Source: Paenibacillus oenotherae
GTDB lineage: Bacteria > Bacillota > Bacilli > Paenibacillales > Paenibacillaceae
DNA: 64,000 nucleotides
Direction: 5' to 3'
NCBI RefSeq assembly: GCF_019443105.1
Contig: NZ_JAHZIJ010000013.1
Location: forward strand, 62,001-126,000
The position numbers were made by a program, and so were the translations under genes. The notes under the pieces were generated by a model. That model saw only the letters and a program-made list of their open reading frames with translations, had not been told where the DNA came from and did not search any database. Shown here in pieces: positions 44,987 to 52,910 of this stretch (the first letter of the stretch is position 1; the number at the start of each line of letters is the position of its first letter).

Positions 44987-46054
44987 TCAGCCAAAATGAT
45001 TATAGCCCCGCTTGGCCAGAGGCACCCTCCGCTCCGCTCTCCGGCCCGTTTCGCTGTTCCCGCTATCATGGACCAGCTCGACACCGGCAGCGCCTGCCTC
45101 GGCTGTGCCGATCACATACATCGGCAGGCCTTCTGCGGCCAACGCCGCCTTGGCCCCGGCAGCATCCGCCGCCGCAATCGTGCCAAGCAGCACGTAATCC
45201 TCGCCGCCGTAGAGCATCCACTCCAGCGGCTCCACGCCGCTCCGGCGCGCGTAAGCAGCCATGCTGCCGCTCATCGGCAGCTGCGATTCGCGCAGCGTGA
45301 GCTTGACGCCGGAGCTCTCGGCGATTTCCCAAGCTTCGCTTGCAAGGCCATCGCTGACGTCGTTCAGCGATGTGACTGTGCCGCGCGCGGCGAGCACTCG
45401 CGCCGCGCGCACGGACGGCGCCGGGCGGCGGTGCGCCTGCACCAGCGCCGCCGTGCCGGCGGCCTCCGCCGCGGCGAGCGGCACGCACTGCTCGCCGCTG
45501 GCCGCGGCGAGCAAATAATGCAGACCGGCCGAGGCCATGCCGATCGGCCCGGTCACGAACACGGCGTCGCCGGGCTGCGCGCCCGACCGGCGAACCGCCC
45601 TGCCGGCCTCGACGGTGCCAACCACCGTCACGGCCACAACAAGCTGCGCCGGCGACGAGGTCGTGTCGCCGCCAACTACCGCGACGCCGTAATGCTCGGC
45701 GCATGCGTACAGCCCGTCATAGAGCCGGCGAATACGCGCCGGCTCCCAGGCCCGCGGCACGCTCACGGACACGAGCGCATGCCGGGGCACACCGCCCATC
45801 GCCGCGATATCGCTTACGTTCGCGGCCAGCGCTTTCCAGCCGACATCGGCCTCCGCCATCGTCGCTGCATTGAAGTGGACGGTCTCCACCATCGTGTCGA
45901 CCGCCAGCACCCACTGCAGGGCGCCGCCCTCACCCGGCGGCGCCTCAACCACAGCGGCATCATCGCCGATGCCGACTACAACCCCCTGCTCGCGCAAACG
46001 CTGCTCGCTCTGGCGGCCATCCGTCCAATGGCGGATACTCGCGAATTCGTCCAG
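44987..46054 (-). CDS. thiL: Thiamine-monophosphate kinase
   Basis: Phosphorylates thiamine monophosphate to the diphosphate. ATP/Mg motifs: VVGIGDDAAVV, LAVDTMVETVHF, ALAANVSDIAAMGG, VVGGDTTSSP and DVSDGLASEAWEIA. The conserved N terminus of the family (DEFASIRHWT) is encoded upstream of the first conventional start (TTG 45997). In frame the only start-like codon ahead of it is CTG at 46054, 8 bp after AAAGGGGG, so I propose CTG initiation (355 residues). TTG 45997 would lose 19 conserved residues. The middle of the gene (45.4-45.95 kb) is strikingly GC-rich compared with the rest. First gene of the t6A operon. Confidence 0.9.
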   Translation of the reverse strand: MDEFASIRHWTDGRQSEQRLREQGVVVGIGDDAAVVEAPPGEGGALQWVLAVDTMVETVHFNAATMAEADVGWKALAANVSDIAAMGGVPRHALVSVSVPRAWEPARIRRLYDGLYACAEHYGVAVVGGDTTSSPAQLVVAVTVVGTVEAGRAVRRSGAQPGDAVFVTGPIGMASAGLHYLLAAASGEQCVPLAAAEAAGTAALVQAHRRPAPSVRAARVLAARGTVTSLNDVSDGLASEAWEIAESSGVKLTLRESQLPMSGSMAAYARRSGVEPLEWMLYGGEDYVLLGTIAAADAAGAKAALAAEGLPMYVIGTAEAGAAGVELVHDSGNSETGRRAERRVPLAKRGYNHFG

Positions 46055-46540
46055 CCCAACCGCCCCCTTTGCAGCTGCGTTGATACGTATACCAGACCAA
46101 CTAATAACTTCCGCTACAGCTAGTCAGCGTATACAAATTCCGTCTCATCTCGCCCATAAGCAGGCAATTCCGTGTTACAGCGAACAACCAGCCTGCTTTC
46201 CTCCCCTGTAAGCAGCTTTTATCCCGCTACAGCTCGTCAGCGTGTTCCGCACCGCGCGCTCCTCCCGGCGCGAGGTGCCATCTCGGCACGCGGTGCTCGG
46301 TCACACGTCGGCAGGCAAACCTACACTGCACCCGGCCTGCTTTCATTCCCTATAAGCGGGTTATGTCCTTTTACAGATTGTTACAGTGTACGATATACCG
46401 AAAGCAGTAACATTCTACTTCGTCTACCCGACTGAATTGAAAGCTCACATTTGGAAGCTCACATCGGCTCTTTCGCCTCGGTCCTCATAGCCAACAACAT
46501 CAATGACCTTATTATATCGGTCAGCTTCCACCCTCGCAAC
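46055..46540. other. Intergenic space with short imperfect repeats
   Basis: About 490 bp without a supportable gene. CCGCTACAGCT-N-GTCAGCGT occurs at about 46107 and again near 46220. A GC-rich stretch at 46231-46325 (CTCCCGGC ... CGGTCACACG ... GGCAAACC) reappears at about 52777-52832. Confidence 0.5.
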
Positions 46541-46592
46541 AAAAGCGGGCAAGACCGCTCATCAGAAGAGCAATCTTACCCGCTTGTGTCAT
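46541..46592 (-). terminator. Terminator after yitT
   Basis: Minus strand: AGCGGGTAAGATTGCTC pairs with GAGCGGTCTTGCCCGCT over a 7-nt loop and runs into TTTTG. Confidence 0.75.
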
Positions 46593-46639
46593 TCCGCCAT
46601 GCGGCGGCATCCGTTCAACCTGTAATGTTCGCCGGTCAA

Positions 46640-47506
46640 CTAGTGAATATCCCGCTTCTTGAAACGGCCGCCCTTCACATCGTGAATGTTGCCCACAGCC
46701 AGGAACGCGGAAGGATCAAGCTCCTGCACAATCATTTTGAGCTTCGCTTCCTCCAGACGGGTAATGACGCAGAATATAACCCGCTTCGTCCCGCCAGAGA
46801 AGCCGCCCTCGCCATGCAGATAAGTAACGCCCCGGCCAAGCCGGCTCATGATGGCATCTCCAACTTCCTTCGCTTCATCGCTGATGATCCAGACCGATTT
46901 CGACTCGTCAAAGCCCTCTATCGTCACATCGATCATCTTGAAGGCGATGTAGTAAGCGATAAGCGAGTACATCGCGCTGTCCCACGAGAAGACAAAGCCT
47001 GCGCTTCCCAGAATGAAAAGATTGATGAACATGACAATCTCGCCAACCGAGAATGGCAGCTTCTTCGTGAACAGAATCGCTACAATTTCCGTACCGTCAA
47101 GCGAACCGCCGAATCGGATGACTAGTCCTACACCGATCCCAAGCAGCACCCCTCCGATCACCGGAGCCAGAAAAATACTGTACGTCAGCGGCTCTACGGA
47201 ATGAAGCAGCGTCGTTCCGATTGACATGACCGTTACTCCATATAACGTCGATATCGCGAACGTTTTGCCGATCTGCTTATACCCGAGAACCAGAAAAGGC
47301 AGGTTCAGCAGGAAAAGAAACATACCAAGCGGCAGGTCAGACAACTCGGCGAAAATAATGGAAACACCGACGATACCACCATCAATAATATGGTTGGGAA
47401 CGAGGAAAATTTCCAGGGCAACAGCTACGAGCGCAGCGCCAATCGTTAAGAAGATAATACGTTTGATAATTTCCAGCTTTGTAAGTTTGTAATGTTGTTT
47501 AGCCAT
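46640..47506 (-). CDS. YitT-family membrane protein
   Basis: 288 residues. About five transmembrane helices cover residues 15-170 (first: IIFLTIGAALVAVALEIFLV), then a soluble C-terminal DUF2179 domain (YLHGEGGFSGGTKRVIFCVI). The segments IIDGGIVGVSII and FGGSLDGTEIVAILFTKK are typical of YitT/YqfU/YpjC proteins. Function is unknown; a transporter or regulator role has been proposed for the family. Start ATG 47506 has GGAGGGG upstream. Monocistronic, with its own terminator. Confidence 0.92.
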   Translation of the reverse strand: MAKQHYKLTKLEIIKRIIFLTIGAALVAVALEIFLVPNHIIDGGIVGVSIIFAELSDLPLGMFLFLLNLPFLVLGYKQIGKTFAISTLYGVTVMSIGTTLLHSVEPLTYSIFLAPVIGGVLLGIGVGLVIRFGGSLDGTEIVAILFTKKLPFSVGEIVMFINLFILGSAGFVFSWDSAMYSLIAYYIAFKMIDVTIEGFDESKSVWIISDEAKEVGDAIMSRLGRGVTYLHGEGGFSGGTKRVIFCVITRLEEAKLKMIVQELDPSAFLAVGNIHDVKGGRFKKRDIH

Positions 47507-47677
47507 TCTTCCCCTCCATTCCGCTCAAATTCCTTCGTATATTATCATTATAAATGTTTTTTCATCAAATTCCAAATCAAAAACGATATTATCGCAATTT
47601 ATCTGCCATCTTTATTCGTTTTTCATGCATTATCGCCATTACATTTCACCATAGCAGTACGTTAAAGAACTGCTCTA

Positions 47678-48361
47678 TTATTTTCCGGTCCATTTGAATA
47701 ATTGACTAACCCGCTGCGAGAACTCCTCCAGAGAGAAGTTGGCCTGATCAGCGCGGTTGTACCATTTGCGAATTGTGGCAAGTGCCCATGACGGTATCTT
47801 CACACCTTCCAGATGCCCATAGAAATTATTATACGCCCAAACCAAATGGTCCCATCTGTGATCATTGCCTTCCTTTATGTATTCCGAAACGTCGATCACT
47901 TTAGCTCTGCCATCCTGCATCAGCACATTTTTCAGATGGATATCCCTCGGATTCAAACCCCGTGCAATGACCAGCTTCTTGGCGTCCTCAACATCCTTGA
48001 TTACCTGCTCGGGAACCGGGACACCATGCACAAGACAATCATGCAGCGTAATCCCCCTTTCGAAGCTGATGACCAGATAGTTGCTACCGTAGCCATAATA
48101 CTGAGGATGATAGGGCGAACCAGCCAGCCGCTCATATACGGACCTCTCCGCTTGCAGTTTCTCCACCGCATGGGGCGAATAAACTTTGAAAGCATAACCG
48201 GGCTCAGGTTCATAGGAGAATACGGCAGCATCCGTACCAATTCCAATACAATGCAGACCCTCTGTCTGACCTGAGATCGTGACGGGATCGTTATTGGCAT
48301 TCCCGTTCACTTCAATATAACTCAGCGCTTTCTCGGCTTTCTTCCAATCCTCGCTCATCAT
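47678..48361 (-). CDS. Protein-kinase-like protein (YrzF type)
   Basis: 227 residues. A compact eukaryotic-kinase-like fold: a Gly-rich start (IGIGTDAAVFSYE), Lys in YAFKVYS, Glu in the following helix, a catalytic-loop version GLNPRDIHLKNVLM (Asp and Asn in place), and VIDVSEY in the DFG position (D-V-S). It is shorter than full Ser/Thr kinases, as in YrzF and RIO-like proteins of Bacillales. Substrate unknown. Start ATG 48361 or the next ATG, behind GGGGG. Transcribed alone. Confidence 0.85.
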   Translation of the reverse strand: MMSEDWKKAEKALSYIEVNGNANNDPVTISGQTEGLHCIGIGTDAAVFSYEPEPGYAFKVYSPHAVEKLQAERSVYERLAGSPYHPQYYGYGSNYLVISFERGITLHDCLVHGVPVPEQVIKDVEDAKKLVIARGLNPRDIHLKNVLMQDGRAKVIDVSEYIKEGNDHRWDHLVWAYNNFYGHLEGVKIPSWALATIRKWYNRADQANFSLEEFSQRVSQLFKWTGK

Positions 48362-48412
48362 AATTCCCCCATCACAACTTGAGTCTTCAACTAAAATATT
48401 ACTTTATATTCC

Positions 48413-48455
48413 AAAAAAATGCCCACCCGATTTCTCCAGGTGGACATTCCCCAAG
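48413..48455 (-). terminator. Terminator after the 51-residue membrane peptide gene
   Basis: Minus strand AATGTCCACC and GGTGGGCATT form a stem with a run of eight T after it. Confidence 0.85.
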
Positions 48456-48510
48456 GCGCGGCTGCGGCAGCCGGCCATCATTATAATAAACTGAGTCTCC
48501 GCCTTGCCGC

Positions 48511-48666
48511 TTATAGCTTGGGCAGCACATATTCAACAAGGAAATACAGCGCTCCGAAAAAGATAATGATATAGGCTGCATATTTTATAAAAGTCGCCGC
48601 TACATGGCTGGGATCGGACCTTTTCTCCACATGGCGTTCTTCGATATCGACGTTGCGTTGAACCAT
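48511..48666 (-). CDS. Single-pass membrane peptide, 51 residues
   Basis: Too short for most gene callers. ATG 48666 follows AGAGGAGAGG. The first 24 residues are charged (MVQRNVDIEERHVEKRSD), then one transmembrane helix (FIKYAAYIIIFFGALYFLV) and a short tail EYVLPKL. A strong terminator lies 55 bp after the stop, which supports a real gene. Function unknown. It is next to spore-related genes, which is the only contextual hint. Confidence 0.7.
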   Translation of the reverse strand: MVQRNVDIEERHVEKRSDPSHVAATFIKYAAYIIIFFGALYFLVEYVLPKL

Positions 48667-48816
48667 AATAATCCTCTCCTCTACAGTATCGTTTTCTGTT
48701 GTCTTTCATGCTCTTTTTTACCCTTGCCCCCTGCTCCTTAAACAAATAGGTACCGGCAAACAGCAGGAACCCCGCCTGAGCACTGGGCTCACAGCGGGGT
48801 TCCTGTACCGGCTTAT

Positions 48817-49011
48817 TCAGGCATCATAGCCCTTGCCTTCTTGAAGGCGGTCAACGGATACGGTCATCGTATTAAGCGGATTGGACTCGACCTGAACCGT
48901 GGCCATGCCATTGCCTTCATCCACATTCTCGATCCATACCGGCTTGCCTTCGAGATGAACGGCTATTGTTTCTTTGGATTGATAGATTTGTTGGGCACGT
49001 TCGGTTTTCAT
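48817..49011 (-). CDS. sspH: Small acid-soluble spore protein, H type
   Basis: 64 residues. Start MKTERAQQIYQSKETIAVHL, then KPVWIENVDEGNGMATV and a closing acidic/Val-rich stretch: the SspH family pattern (RAxxI...V...G.PVWIE.VDE). Minor SASPs are made in the forespore and go into the spore core. This gene therefore places the organism among endospore formers. It lies 18 bp after the 73-residue gene, with which it probably shares a forespore promoter. Confidence 0.93.
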   Translation of the reverse strand: MKTERAQQIYQSKETIAVHLEGKPVWIENVDEGNGMATVQVESNPLNTMTVSVDRLQEGKGYDA

Positions 49012-49029
49012 TGCGGGCTGCAGCTCCTT

Positions 49030-49251
49030 TTACGTCTCTTGCGCTTCTGTTTCAGTTTGGACCGCACCGGTTTCCGGGATCATCGTCTCCGTCGTCGTCG
49101 CTTCGATCATTCCGTTGTGCAGTGTAACCTGTCCCCCGCCCAACCCTTCATTAACCATGCGGTCAATATCCATAAAATAATCGTCCCGGCCTTCGTGACG
49201 CCTGTCCCCGCCGCTGCTGCTTCCCTCCGGCGTGCTGCTTATTCCACTCAT
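49030..49251 (-). CDS. Small conserved hypothetical, probably sporulation-linked
   Basis: 73 residues from ATG 49251 (GGGGAGG upstream); the longer open frame is not supported. Gly/Ser/Asp-rich N terminus, then DYFMDIDRMVNEGLGGGQVT and a Thr/Glu-rich tail. No signal peptide and no membrane segment. I do not know its function; I recall similar short proteins in Paenibacillus. Close linkage to sspH and the sigma-G-like promoter upstream point to forespore expression. Confidence 0.6.
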   Translation of the reverse strand: MSGISSTPEGSSSGGDRRHEGRDDYFMDIDRMVNEGLGGGQVTLHNGMIEATTTETMIPETGAVQTETEAQET

Positions 49252-49299
49252 GCTGTCAACCTCCCCTCTATCGCTCGGGTGGTACCCGCGTTCACCAAA

Positions 49300-49329
49300 A
49301 ATATGCCCGTTTCGATTGTCTTTCATGCA
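49300..49329 (-). promoter_or_regulatory. Sigma-G-like promoter candidate for the 73-residue gene and sspH
   Basis: Minus strand TGCATG (49324-49329), 17 bp, CATATTT (49300-49306), near the sigma-G pattern TGMATR / CATAMTA. The distance to the ATG is suitable. Based on motif and gene content only. Confidence 0.35.
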
Positions 49330-49474
49330 TTCAGGGAATACTGGCATCATAGCCTGATACATAGACCACTTACTGCCCGCAAAAACTTGGCCCATGCTTT
49401 CGATGCCAGTTTTTGCTTGATCCTGCTCGCGCAGGATGAGCACAGCCACGCAAAAACTTTTAGGAGGTTAAACA

Positions 49475-50443
49475 ATGCATACTGTATGGAAAGGCGCGAT
49501 TAGCTTTGGGCTTGTGCATGTGCCCGTTAAGATGTTCTCCGCTACGGAGGATAAGGATATCTCGATGCGTCTCCTTCACCGCGAATGCGGCAGTCCCGTT
49601 GCTTATGTCCGCAAATGCCAAACCTGTGAGACCGATATCGGATGGGACGATATCATCAAGGGATATGAATATGAGAAGGGCCACTTCGTCCTCTTCGAGA
49701 AGGAAGAGCTTGAGCAGCTGAGCGATGATGTCACCAAAACGATTACGATCCTCGATTTTGTCGCGCTGGAGGAAATCGACCCTATTTATTTTCAGAAAAC
49801 GTACTATCTGTCCCCCGACCAAGCGGGCGGAAACGCCTATAATCTGCTGCTGGAGGCTATGCGCCAGTCTGGACGCATCGGCATTGCAAAGGTGTCCATC
49901 CGCTCCAAAAGCTCACTTGCAGCCATTCGTGTCATCGGGGATTGCATCGCCATGGAAACGATCTTCTATCCCGATGAAATCCGGTCGGCCCAGCAGGTTC
50001 CCGGCTTGCCGGAGGGACATGATGTGAATGAGAAGGAGCTCACGATGGCCCGCATGCTGATTGAACAGCTCTCCACGCCTTTCGAGCCAGCCAAATATAC
50101 GGATGACTATCGCACACGCTTGATGGATCTCATCCAGCACAAAATAGCCGGCGAAGATGTGCGTGTCGCGCCAGAGCAGCAGCGCACGAATGTGCTGGAC
50201 TTGATGGCTGCTCTGCAAGCCAGTCTCGAAGCCGTCCGAATATCTCCGGCTGCGCCAGGCAGCTTCGATACTGGCGGAGGCAATGCGCCAGGCCAACCGG
50301 CGGCGGGTACAGAGAACGCCAGCGGTACGGACAGCAGCACTGGCGACAACGCCGCTGCCGCCGATGGCAATCCCGCTCCAAGAGCCAAGACTCCGCGCCC
50401 GCGCAAGGCAAAGGGCAGCTCCTCGAAGGAGACGGTATCCTAG
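49475..50443 (+). CDS. ku: Non-homologous end-joining protein Ku
   Basis: 322 residues. Binds DNA double-strand ends as a homodimer and recruits LigD. N-terminal MHTVWKGAISFGLVHVPVKM and the Cys pair KCQTC in the RKCQTCETDI segment are typical of bacterial Ku. The core runs to about 255, followed by a low-complexity Gly/Ala/Thr region and a basic tail (PRPRKAKGSS) that probably touches DNA or LigD. Start ATG 49475 has AGGAGG upstream. One base separates its stop from the ligase gene. In B. subtilis the Ku-LigD pair acts in spores, which fits the neighbouring sspH. Confidence 0.97.
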   Translation: MHTVWKGAISFGLVHVPVKMFSATEDKDISMRLLHRECGSPVAYVRKCQTCETDIGWDDIIKGYEYEKGHFVLFEKEELEQLSDDVTKTITILDFVALEEIDPIYFQKTYYLSPDQAGGNAYNLLLEAMRQSGRIGIAKVSIRSKSSLAAIRVIGDCIAMETIFYPDEIRSAQQVPGLPEGHDVNEKELTMARMLIEQLSTPFEPAKYTDDYRTRLMDLIQHKIAGEDVRVAPEQQRTNVLDLMAALQASLEAVRISPAAPGSFDTGGGNAPGQPAAGTENASGTDSSTGDNAAAADGNPAPRAKTPRPRKAKGSSSKETVS

Positions 50444-50444
50444 C

Positions 50445-51518
50445 ATGAACGGGCAGCGGAACTCCCCCGCCTCCTCTCGTGGTGAAGCCGGCAGTGAAGG
50501 CAAGGCTGACAGCAGTCTCTCTTTGCCCCGATTGCCCGAGCATCCCATGGCTCCGATTACAAGCAGCGAGCTGCCCAAGGGGGATGACTGGGGCTACCAG
50601 CTCAAATGGGACGGCGTTCGAATTATTGCACGGATACAGTCCAGCGGTACTGTTCAACTCTATTCGCGCAATATGCTGAACAAGAACTCCGTCTATCCCG
50701 AGGTTGTCCGTCTGCTATCGTCTTTATCACCGGATCATGAGAGCTGCATTCTCGATGGCGAGGTCGTATGGTGGGATGGCGTCCGTCCGAATTTCCAGGA
50801 GGTGCTGAAGCGTGAGCGTTCCAGAAGCGGTCAGCAAGCGGCTGTCGCTCAGCCATCTCGTCATACTGGCTCCTTGCGAGAAAGGCCGCTCCCTTCCTCC
50901 CCCTCATCGGAAGCAGGCAGCATTGTCTATGTGCTGTTTGATCTCTTGGCCGATGAATCCGGCGATCTTAGACATCTGCCCTATCGGGATCGTCATGAGC
51001 GCTTGAAGCAGCGGTACAGCAGCAATGATCCGCGGCTTATTGTGACAGATCTCTTCATGGATGGCGAAGCCCTGTGGAGATGGGTGGAGAGCAAACGCTG
51101 GGAGGGGGTCGTCAGCAAGCGGCTGTCGAGCCCTTATGCTGAGGGGAAGAAGCATCGGGACTGGTTCAAGAAGAAAACGGCGCTTGTCATTGATGTCGAT
51201 ATCGTCGGGCTCAAATGGCGGAGCGGCATCATTGCCAGCCTGGTGATGGCTTATCATGACGCTTATTTCGGAAGTGTGTCACTCGGGCTGAACGCTGAGC
51301 TTCGCCAGACATTAGCCTCCACCTTCCGCACCGGGCAGCCGGAGACGATGGGAACCAGCTGCCCCTTTCCTGCAATGCCGGATGATCTCAAGCGTGAAAC
51401 GATACAATGGCTGCCCCTGTCCTTCAAATGCCGCGTAACCGGACTGGAGATAACAGCCGCAGGCCAGCTTCGCCACCCCAAGCTTGTTACTTTTTTGCCT
51501 AAGGAGCCGATTCCATGA
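50445..51518 (+). CDS. ligD: ATP-dependent DNA ligase (LigD ligase part)
   Basis: 357 residues from ATG 50445; the longer frame overlaps ku and is spurious. Seals strand breaks in end joining. The adenylation site is LKWDGVRI (Lys near 53), with SRNMLNKN, ILDGEVVWW, WEGVVSKR and the C-terminal OB-fold with FKKKTALVIDV. A Ser/Arg-rich insertion at about 120-155 is unusual. It lacks the polymerase and nuclease domains of full LigD; the polymerase is the next gene, overlapping by 4 bp. So LigD is split in two proteins here. Confidence 0.95.
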   Translation: MNGQRNSPASSRGEAGSEGKADSSLSLPRLPEHPMAPITSSELPKGDDWGYQLKWDGVRIIARIQSSGTVQLYSRNMLNKNSVYPEVVRLLSSLSPDHESCILDGEVVWWDGVRPNFQEVLKRERSRSGQQAAVAQPSRHTGSLRERPLPSSPSSEAGSIVYVLFDLLADESGDLRHLPYRDRHERLKQRYSSNDPRLIVTDLFMDGEALWRWVESKRWEGVVSKRLSSPYAEGKKHRDWFKKKTALVIDVDIVGLKWRSGIIASLVMAYHDAYFGSVSLGLNAELRQTLASTFRTGQPETMGTSCPFPAMPDDLKRETIQWLPLSFKCRVTGLEITAAGQLRHPKLVTFLPKEPIP

Positions 51519-52414
51519 GCCGCAGCGTGAAAGGAACCATCGTTGTGGAGGGCCAGGAGCTGACAGTGAGCAATCCGAACAAGCTGCTCTGGCCCGGAAT
51601 GGGTATTACGAAGGCAATCTACTTGCAGCGGCTTGCCGCTCTGGCACCCTTGCTGCTGAACCATTGCAGTGACCGGTATTTGACTACAATCCGGTATCCC
51701 GACGGCGTGGACGGCAAGTCCTTCTATCAGAAAAATTGTCCCGCGCCAGCTCCCGGCTTCGTTAATACTCTAGCCCATGAAGGCATCTCATATGTCCATC
51801 TGGATTCTCTTCCAGTCCTGCTGTGGCTGGGCAATCTGGCCTGCCTGGAATTCCACGCATCGTTCGACAGGGTCAGCAATCCGGCTCAGCCTACGGAATG
51901 GGTCATCGATCTCGACCCTACTCTTCCGGAGGAGCCCCGCATTATGGAAGCGGCGGTCATGGTTGGCGATCTGCTTCAATCGCTCGGCATCACGAGCATC
52001 CCCAAGACATCGGGCGCAACAGGGATACAGCTTATCGTCCCGTTGATTCCTGACCTTACGTTCGACGAGCTGAGACAGATCGGTGAATTCGTAGGCTCCT
52101 ATATGTCGGATCAATATCCGTCGCTGTTCACCATCGAACGGCTGACCAAGCATCGGGGCGATCGGATTTACATCGATTATTTGCAGCATTATCAAGGCAA
52201 AACGATCATCGCCCCCTACTCCCCCAGAGCCCGCAAAGGCGCTACGGTGTCCACCCCGCTGCACTGGAGCGAAGTGCGGGCGAATGCAGCAATTACCGAC
52301 TTCCATCTGCTTAATATCGAGTCTCGCTTGCAGCAGGAAGGCGATCTGCTGCAGCAGGGAGAGCCCCAGTCTCTCCGCTCGATCCTCACCTTCATTCAAT
52401 CCGGCAAGCGCTGA
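51515..52414 (+). CDS. LigD-type primase-polymerase
   Basis: 299 residues. Archaeo-eukaryotic primase-fold polymerase (PolDom) that fills gaps at broken ends with a preference for ribonucleotides. Motifs: SNPNKLLWPGMGITK, FYQKNCP, the catalytic acids in WVIDLDPTLP, KTSGATGIQLIVPL, and HRGDRIYIDYLQ. Start overlaps the ligase stop (ATGA). It is the third gene of a Ku / ligase / polymerase operon. No phosphoesterase domain is encoded. Confidence 0.96.
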   Translation: MSRSVKGTIVVEGQELTVSNPNKLLWPGMGITKAIYLQRLAALAPLLLNHCSDRYLTTIRYPDGVDGKSFYQKNCPAPAPGFVNTLAHEGISYVHLDSLPVLLWLGNLACLEFHASFDRVSNPAQPTEWVIDLDPTLPEEPRIMEAAVMVGDLLQSLGITSIPKTSGATGIQLIVPLIPDLTFDELRQIGEFVGSYMSDQYPSLFTIERLTKHRGDRIYIDYLQHYQGKTIIAPYSPRARKGATVSTPLHWSEVRANAAITDFHLLNIESRLQQEGDLLQQGEPQSLRSILTFIQSGKR

Positions 52415-52547
52415 TGGCATCTTGTTGTTCCGTTTTCGCGGGGCTGTCCGAAAAGTCCAATATCCAGTGAGTCAGTCCCACATGATGTGTGAAAATGCTT
52501 TCTGCCCCCCTTCTCCTACTGTTTTGAAGGCAGAGTGACGGAGTAAG

Positions 52548-52735
52548 AAGCCTGCGAATGTGCATGAATTTCGGTTACAAGACGCCATAACGGTAAAATT
52601 CCTGCGATGAAGCATGAATTTGAGAAATAATCGGCCGATAAGGGCAAACGAAGGTGAAATACCTGCACGCTGGCAGGCATTTCACCTTCAAGGGGTCAAA
52701 AATGAGAAAATAACTGCCGTTTCGCAGGTTTTGCC
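52548..52735 (+). repeat. Four-hairpin intergenic element, copy 3
   Basis: Module A CCTGCGAATGTGCATGAATT, B CCTGCGATGAAGCATGAATT, C 38-nt hairpin at 52651-52688, D CTGCCGTTTCGCAGG. Nearly the reverse complement of copy 1 at 38 kb, including the inter-module text CGGCCGATAAGGG. Confidence 0.8.
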
Positions 52736-52840
52736 CAGCTTAGCTCGCATTTCGCTTGTCTCTTTTTCCGTACCGCGCTGCGCCTCCCGGCACACGATGC
52801 CCGGTCACACGCATGTCGGCGGCCAAACCAGGAGCCCGCG

Positions 52841-52892
52841 CAAAGAGAGGCTGCCCCGGCCGTCAACTCCGGCCGATTCAGCCCCTCTTTTA
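52841..52892. terminator. Bidirectional terminator between end-joining operon and second biosynthetic cluster
   Basis: AAAGAGAGGCTG and CAGCCCCTCTTTT form the outer stem and GGCCG / CGGCC the inner one. T-rich ends on plus (CTCTTTTATA) and a shorter one on minus. The space 52415-52910 otherwise holds only repeat copy 3 and the stretch shared with 46.2 kb. Confidence 0.7.
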
Positions 52893-52910
52893 TAGCTCTC
52901 GCTATGACCC

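Noticed and set aside
44987-45997. thiL starting at TTG 45997
   Set aside because: It would remove 19 residues that belong to the conserved N terminus; the in-frame CTG at 46054 keeps them.
44495-46123. 542-codon plus-strand frame opposite tsaE and thiL
   Set aside because: Arises from GC-rich thiL codons; Arg/His/Ala-rich, and both minus-strand genes are clearly identified.
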